Origin: Pigoraptor chileana
Lineage: Eukaryota; Opisthokonta; Filasterea
DNA: 51,523 bases
Assembly (NCBI GenBank): GCA_943704495.1
Contig: CALSCR010002745.1
Coordinates: 1 to 51,523 of the forward strand
Direction of reading: 5' to 3'
Below are positions 49,437 to 51,523 of the stretch, one piece after another. Position numbers and translations under genes: made by a program. The notes under the pieces are model-generated. The model did no database searches, was not told where the DNA came from, and worked only from the letters and a program-made list of their open reading frames with translations. Positions within the stretch are counted from its first letter, which is position 1. Each line of letters starts with the position of its first letter.

Positions 49437-50448
49437 ATGGTTGACATTGGCTCCGTCATTCGTCGCCCGTCGTTCCTTCTCCGACTTGCCGAGCTGGTAT
49501 GTGCGGGAGTTGAGGGACTTGAGGGAGGCACAACATGCAGGCAGCGCCATCTCAAAATCTGTGCCTTTTTGTTGGTTGCTGTCGGCAGTCTGGTGCGAGG
49601 ATATGCTGTTAACATATGATTCTTGATGTGTTTTTTATTTGCACGGCGCCGCAGCTCTTCGCAATCATCGTGTTTGGATGCATTGCGGATCAGGGCAAGA
49701 TCGATACGCCTGACGGCAAGATCTGCATTTTCAATGGAAAGTCGGCCAACTGCAACTATGGCCTTGGTATCGGGGTGTCTGCCTTCATCATTTGCCTTAT
49801 TCTGATTGTCCTTGAGCTTCTCTGGGACAACTTGGAGGGACGCCAGAAGCCCATCGCCGGCTTTGAGTTTGTGCTCTCGGCCGTGTGGAGCCTCCTCTGG
49901 TTCGTTGCCTTCTGCCTCCTCGTTAACCAGTGGAACAAGACGCACACCAGCGGTATCGCGTCCAAGCGTAAGAACGCTGCACAGGCGGCCATCGCCTTCT
50001 CCTTCTTCTCGATCGTCACATGGGTGCGTGCCAATGCCGATTGATCTGCTGTTTGTTGTTGTCTTGTATGACTTCTTGTGTTGTGTAGGTTTGTGCGTGA
50101 ACGGACCTTTTTAGTCTGCGCAAGTTGTGAAGGGCGCAGAATGGGTATGCGTCATTTTCGATCGGTCGACTTGCATCATGTTTCGTCAAACTACCAAAGA
50201 CACACACTCATAGTTCCATCCTCCCAAAACCAACGTGCTTTTTACGCACTCACATACATACACACACCACAAACCCGCAACAGATTCCCTCCACGTACTT
50301 TGCCATCAAGAAGTACAACAGTGACGGCGCTGCAGCTGGCTGGGGCAGCGTCCCCGAGGGCGGTGCACAGTATGGCGGATCGTACCAGGGTGGCCAGGCT
50401 GGCCCTGACGGCTCGTTTGCGCCTCCCCCGGCTGCGTCGTACCAGTAA
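49437..50448 (+). CDS. synaptogyrin-like four-helix MARVEL protein
   Basis: Three exons: 49437-49496, 49655-50023 and 50284-50448, 197 aa. Synaptogyrins are vesicle membrane proteins with four transmembrane helices and both ends in the cytosol. Helix 1 is ELLFAIIVFGCIA, followed by a short loop with two cysteines (KICIFNGKSANCNYG), then GIGVSAFIICLILIVLELLW, FEFVLSAVWSLLWFVAFCLL with NQWNKT after it, and AAIAFSFFSIVTW. The NCxYG loop and the W..FCxLxxxW pattern are typical of the family. The tail is Gly/Gln/Tyr/Pro-rich (GGAQYGGSYQGGQAG), as in animal synaptogyrins. Its presence without neurons indicates a general trafficking role. Phases are 0 at both junctions. Confidence 0.92.
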
Positions 50449-51281
50449 ACTGCTCTTGAGTGGCCGATCCATTACTGCTATTGCTGAGGAATCCGAGTGC
50501 TCGCGTATGCCAATTGCGAGACCCACTGCACTCGTGTAAACAAAAGAGATGGAGCTGCCTGCACTGTTTCTGTTGTTGTGGTGTGGTGGGCGCGCATGCG
50601 TGTGAGTTTAGGAAGGATGTGGGCTGTGTGTTGTATGTGTATGTACTGCACCGACTGCAATCTTCCTGCGTTGTTCGCGGTGACTCTGCTCTAAGTCTGT
50701 CACGCATTCGGTTTTCTGGCGATGCAGTGTTGTGGAGGAATGATCGTTTTATTTTGTTCTTGTCAGCAAAATGCTGCGCCTGTCGTTTTTGTCTATTCTT
50801 CTAATTGTCTAATTGTCTTTTTCCCCTCTTTGTCCTTCATACGTGTGTGGAGTAATTTGCAATTCCATTTTCGCAATTACCGATTAATGAATTGTGATGA
50901 TCCACCTACAATGTGTGTGGGATGAGAGTGCACCAAGAGACTGTCGGGCAGGAAAGTGGTGGCGATATGGAGTACAAATCACTTGTGACACATGCCCTCG
51001 ACCAAATAGCAGCTGTTCAGTAGTAGTGGGCAAGCACACGTAGACGACGACACACACACACGACCCAAGAATAGCCGACTGACCAGTGCATCACCACACT
51101 TGTTCCAAGAATGTCGATCAATTGTGGATTTTACTATATTAGTGACACACGCACACGCACACAAAATGGAAAAATGTAAGCCTTTGGCACCGGGCCGAGA
51201 GAGCAAAAGAGAGAGAGTGATTGTCAGAGACAGAAATATGGTGGGTGCGTGCGCGTATGTGCTGGACTGAGACAGCTGTTG
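50449..51281. other. 3' flank of synaptogyrin, nothing recognised
   Basis: It begins with the T-rich 3' UTR. No exon with family resemblance was seen up to the right edge. Confidence 0.5.
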
Positions 51282-51313
51282 ATTCAAACCATAGGCTCTG
51301 CCCATGGACTCCA
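51282..51313 (-). repeat. dispersed intronic repeat, right-edge type 1 copy
   Basis: The minus strand reads CCTGGAGTCCATGGGCAGAG and continues to GGTTTGAA. It probably lies in an intron of a minus-strand gene starting beyond the window (inference). Confidence 0.65.
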
Positions 51314-51384
51314 GGAGATTGAAGCAGAAAAAGGTAAGCCAGAATGCCAGAGCCCCGCATAGAGCAAGAGTGGAGAGAGAGACC

Positions 51385-51425
51385 TTCAGTGCTCAAAATG
51401 CCTTAGGCATGAGCCCATCGACTCC
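51385..51425 (-). repeat. dispersed intronic repeat, right-edge type 2 copy
   Basis: It matches 42536-42560 at 22 of 25 positions. The minus strand carries CGGAGTCGATGGGC at the start. The order with its type 1 partner is the same as in USP intron 7. Confidence 0.65.
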
Positions 51426-51429
51426 GATA

Positions 51430-51452
51430 GGGGAGAGAGGGAGAGAGGGAGA

Positions 51453-51523
<71 letters not shown>
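51430..51523. repeat. (GA)n / (GAGAGAGG)n microsatellite
   Basis: GGGAGAGA repeats passing into a pure GA run that continues to the end of the window. Confidence 0.97.

Overview
The window looks like a piece of nuclear genome from a flagellated unicellular relative of animals. A choanoflagellate or other unicellular holozoan fits best. This is inferred from gene content: a full IFT140, a complete SH3-SH2-SH3 GRB2, a TALE homeobox gene, an EPS15-like EH protein, a synaptogyrin and a USP36/42-type deubiquitinase occur together. Genes are dense and lie on both strands. They are split by short GT-AG introns (mostly 100-400 bp) rich in (GT)n/(CA)n tracts. No bacterial or organellar signature is visible. 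Exon models were joined by hand. For every gene with a resolved model the splice phases agree and the exon sum is a multiple of three.

Layout: 0.6-2.0 kb (-) cyclophilin; 2.5-2.8 kb (-) small unknown gene; 3.0-6.5 kb (+) THOC5; 7.1-12.7 kb (-) IFT140; 13.5-15.0 kb (+) unknown Ser-rich protein; 15.5-17.5 kb (-) SLC25 carrier; 17.5 kb (+) small, probably mitochondrial protein, start codons almost abutting; 18.8-24.4 kb (+) EPS15-like protein with two EH domains, a long proline-rich region and a C-terminal RA-like fold plus coiled coil; 25.2-28.0 kb (-) DHHC palmitoyltransferase; 28.9-33.3 kb (-) NFX1-type zinc-finger/R3H protein; 33.8-35.2 kb (+) GRB2; 35.6-37.3 kb (-) TALE homeodomain protein; 37.3-40.1 kb gene-poor block with unusual composition and a strong hairpin; 40.1-45.0 kb (-) USP36/42-like deubiquitinase with an RGG tail; 45.0-45.5 kb (+) possible small gene; 45.6-46.9 kb (-) unknown protein with an ankyrin-like end; 47.7-48.9 kb (-) POLR3H; 49.4-50.4 kb (+) synaptogyrin; then a gene-free end with a (GA)n tract.

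There is no operon-like logic. These are unrelated housekeeping, ciliary, signalling and trafficking genes arranged head-to-head or tail-to-tail with short spacers.

The most unusual signal is a short dispersed repeat, sense-strand core GGAGTCCATGGGC, often followed by GACACTGACTTGAA and preceded by a pyrimidine tract. Up to ten copies or partial copies occur. Every copy whose host gene is known has the gene's own orientation and is in an intron or at its 3' splice site. It may be an introner-like element. Second is the EH + RA domain combination.
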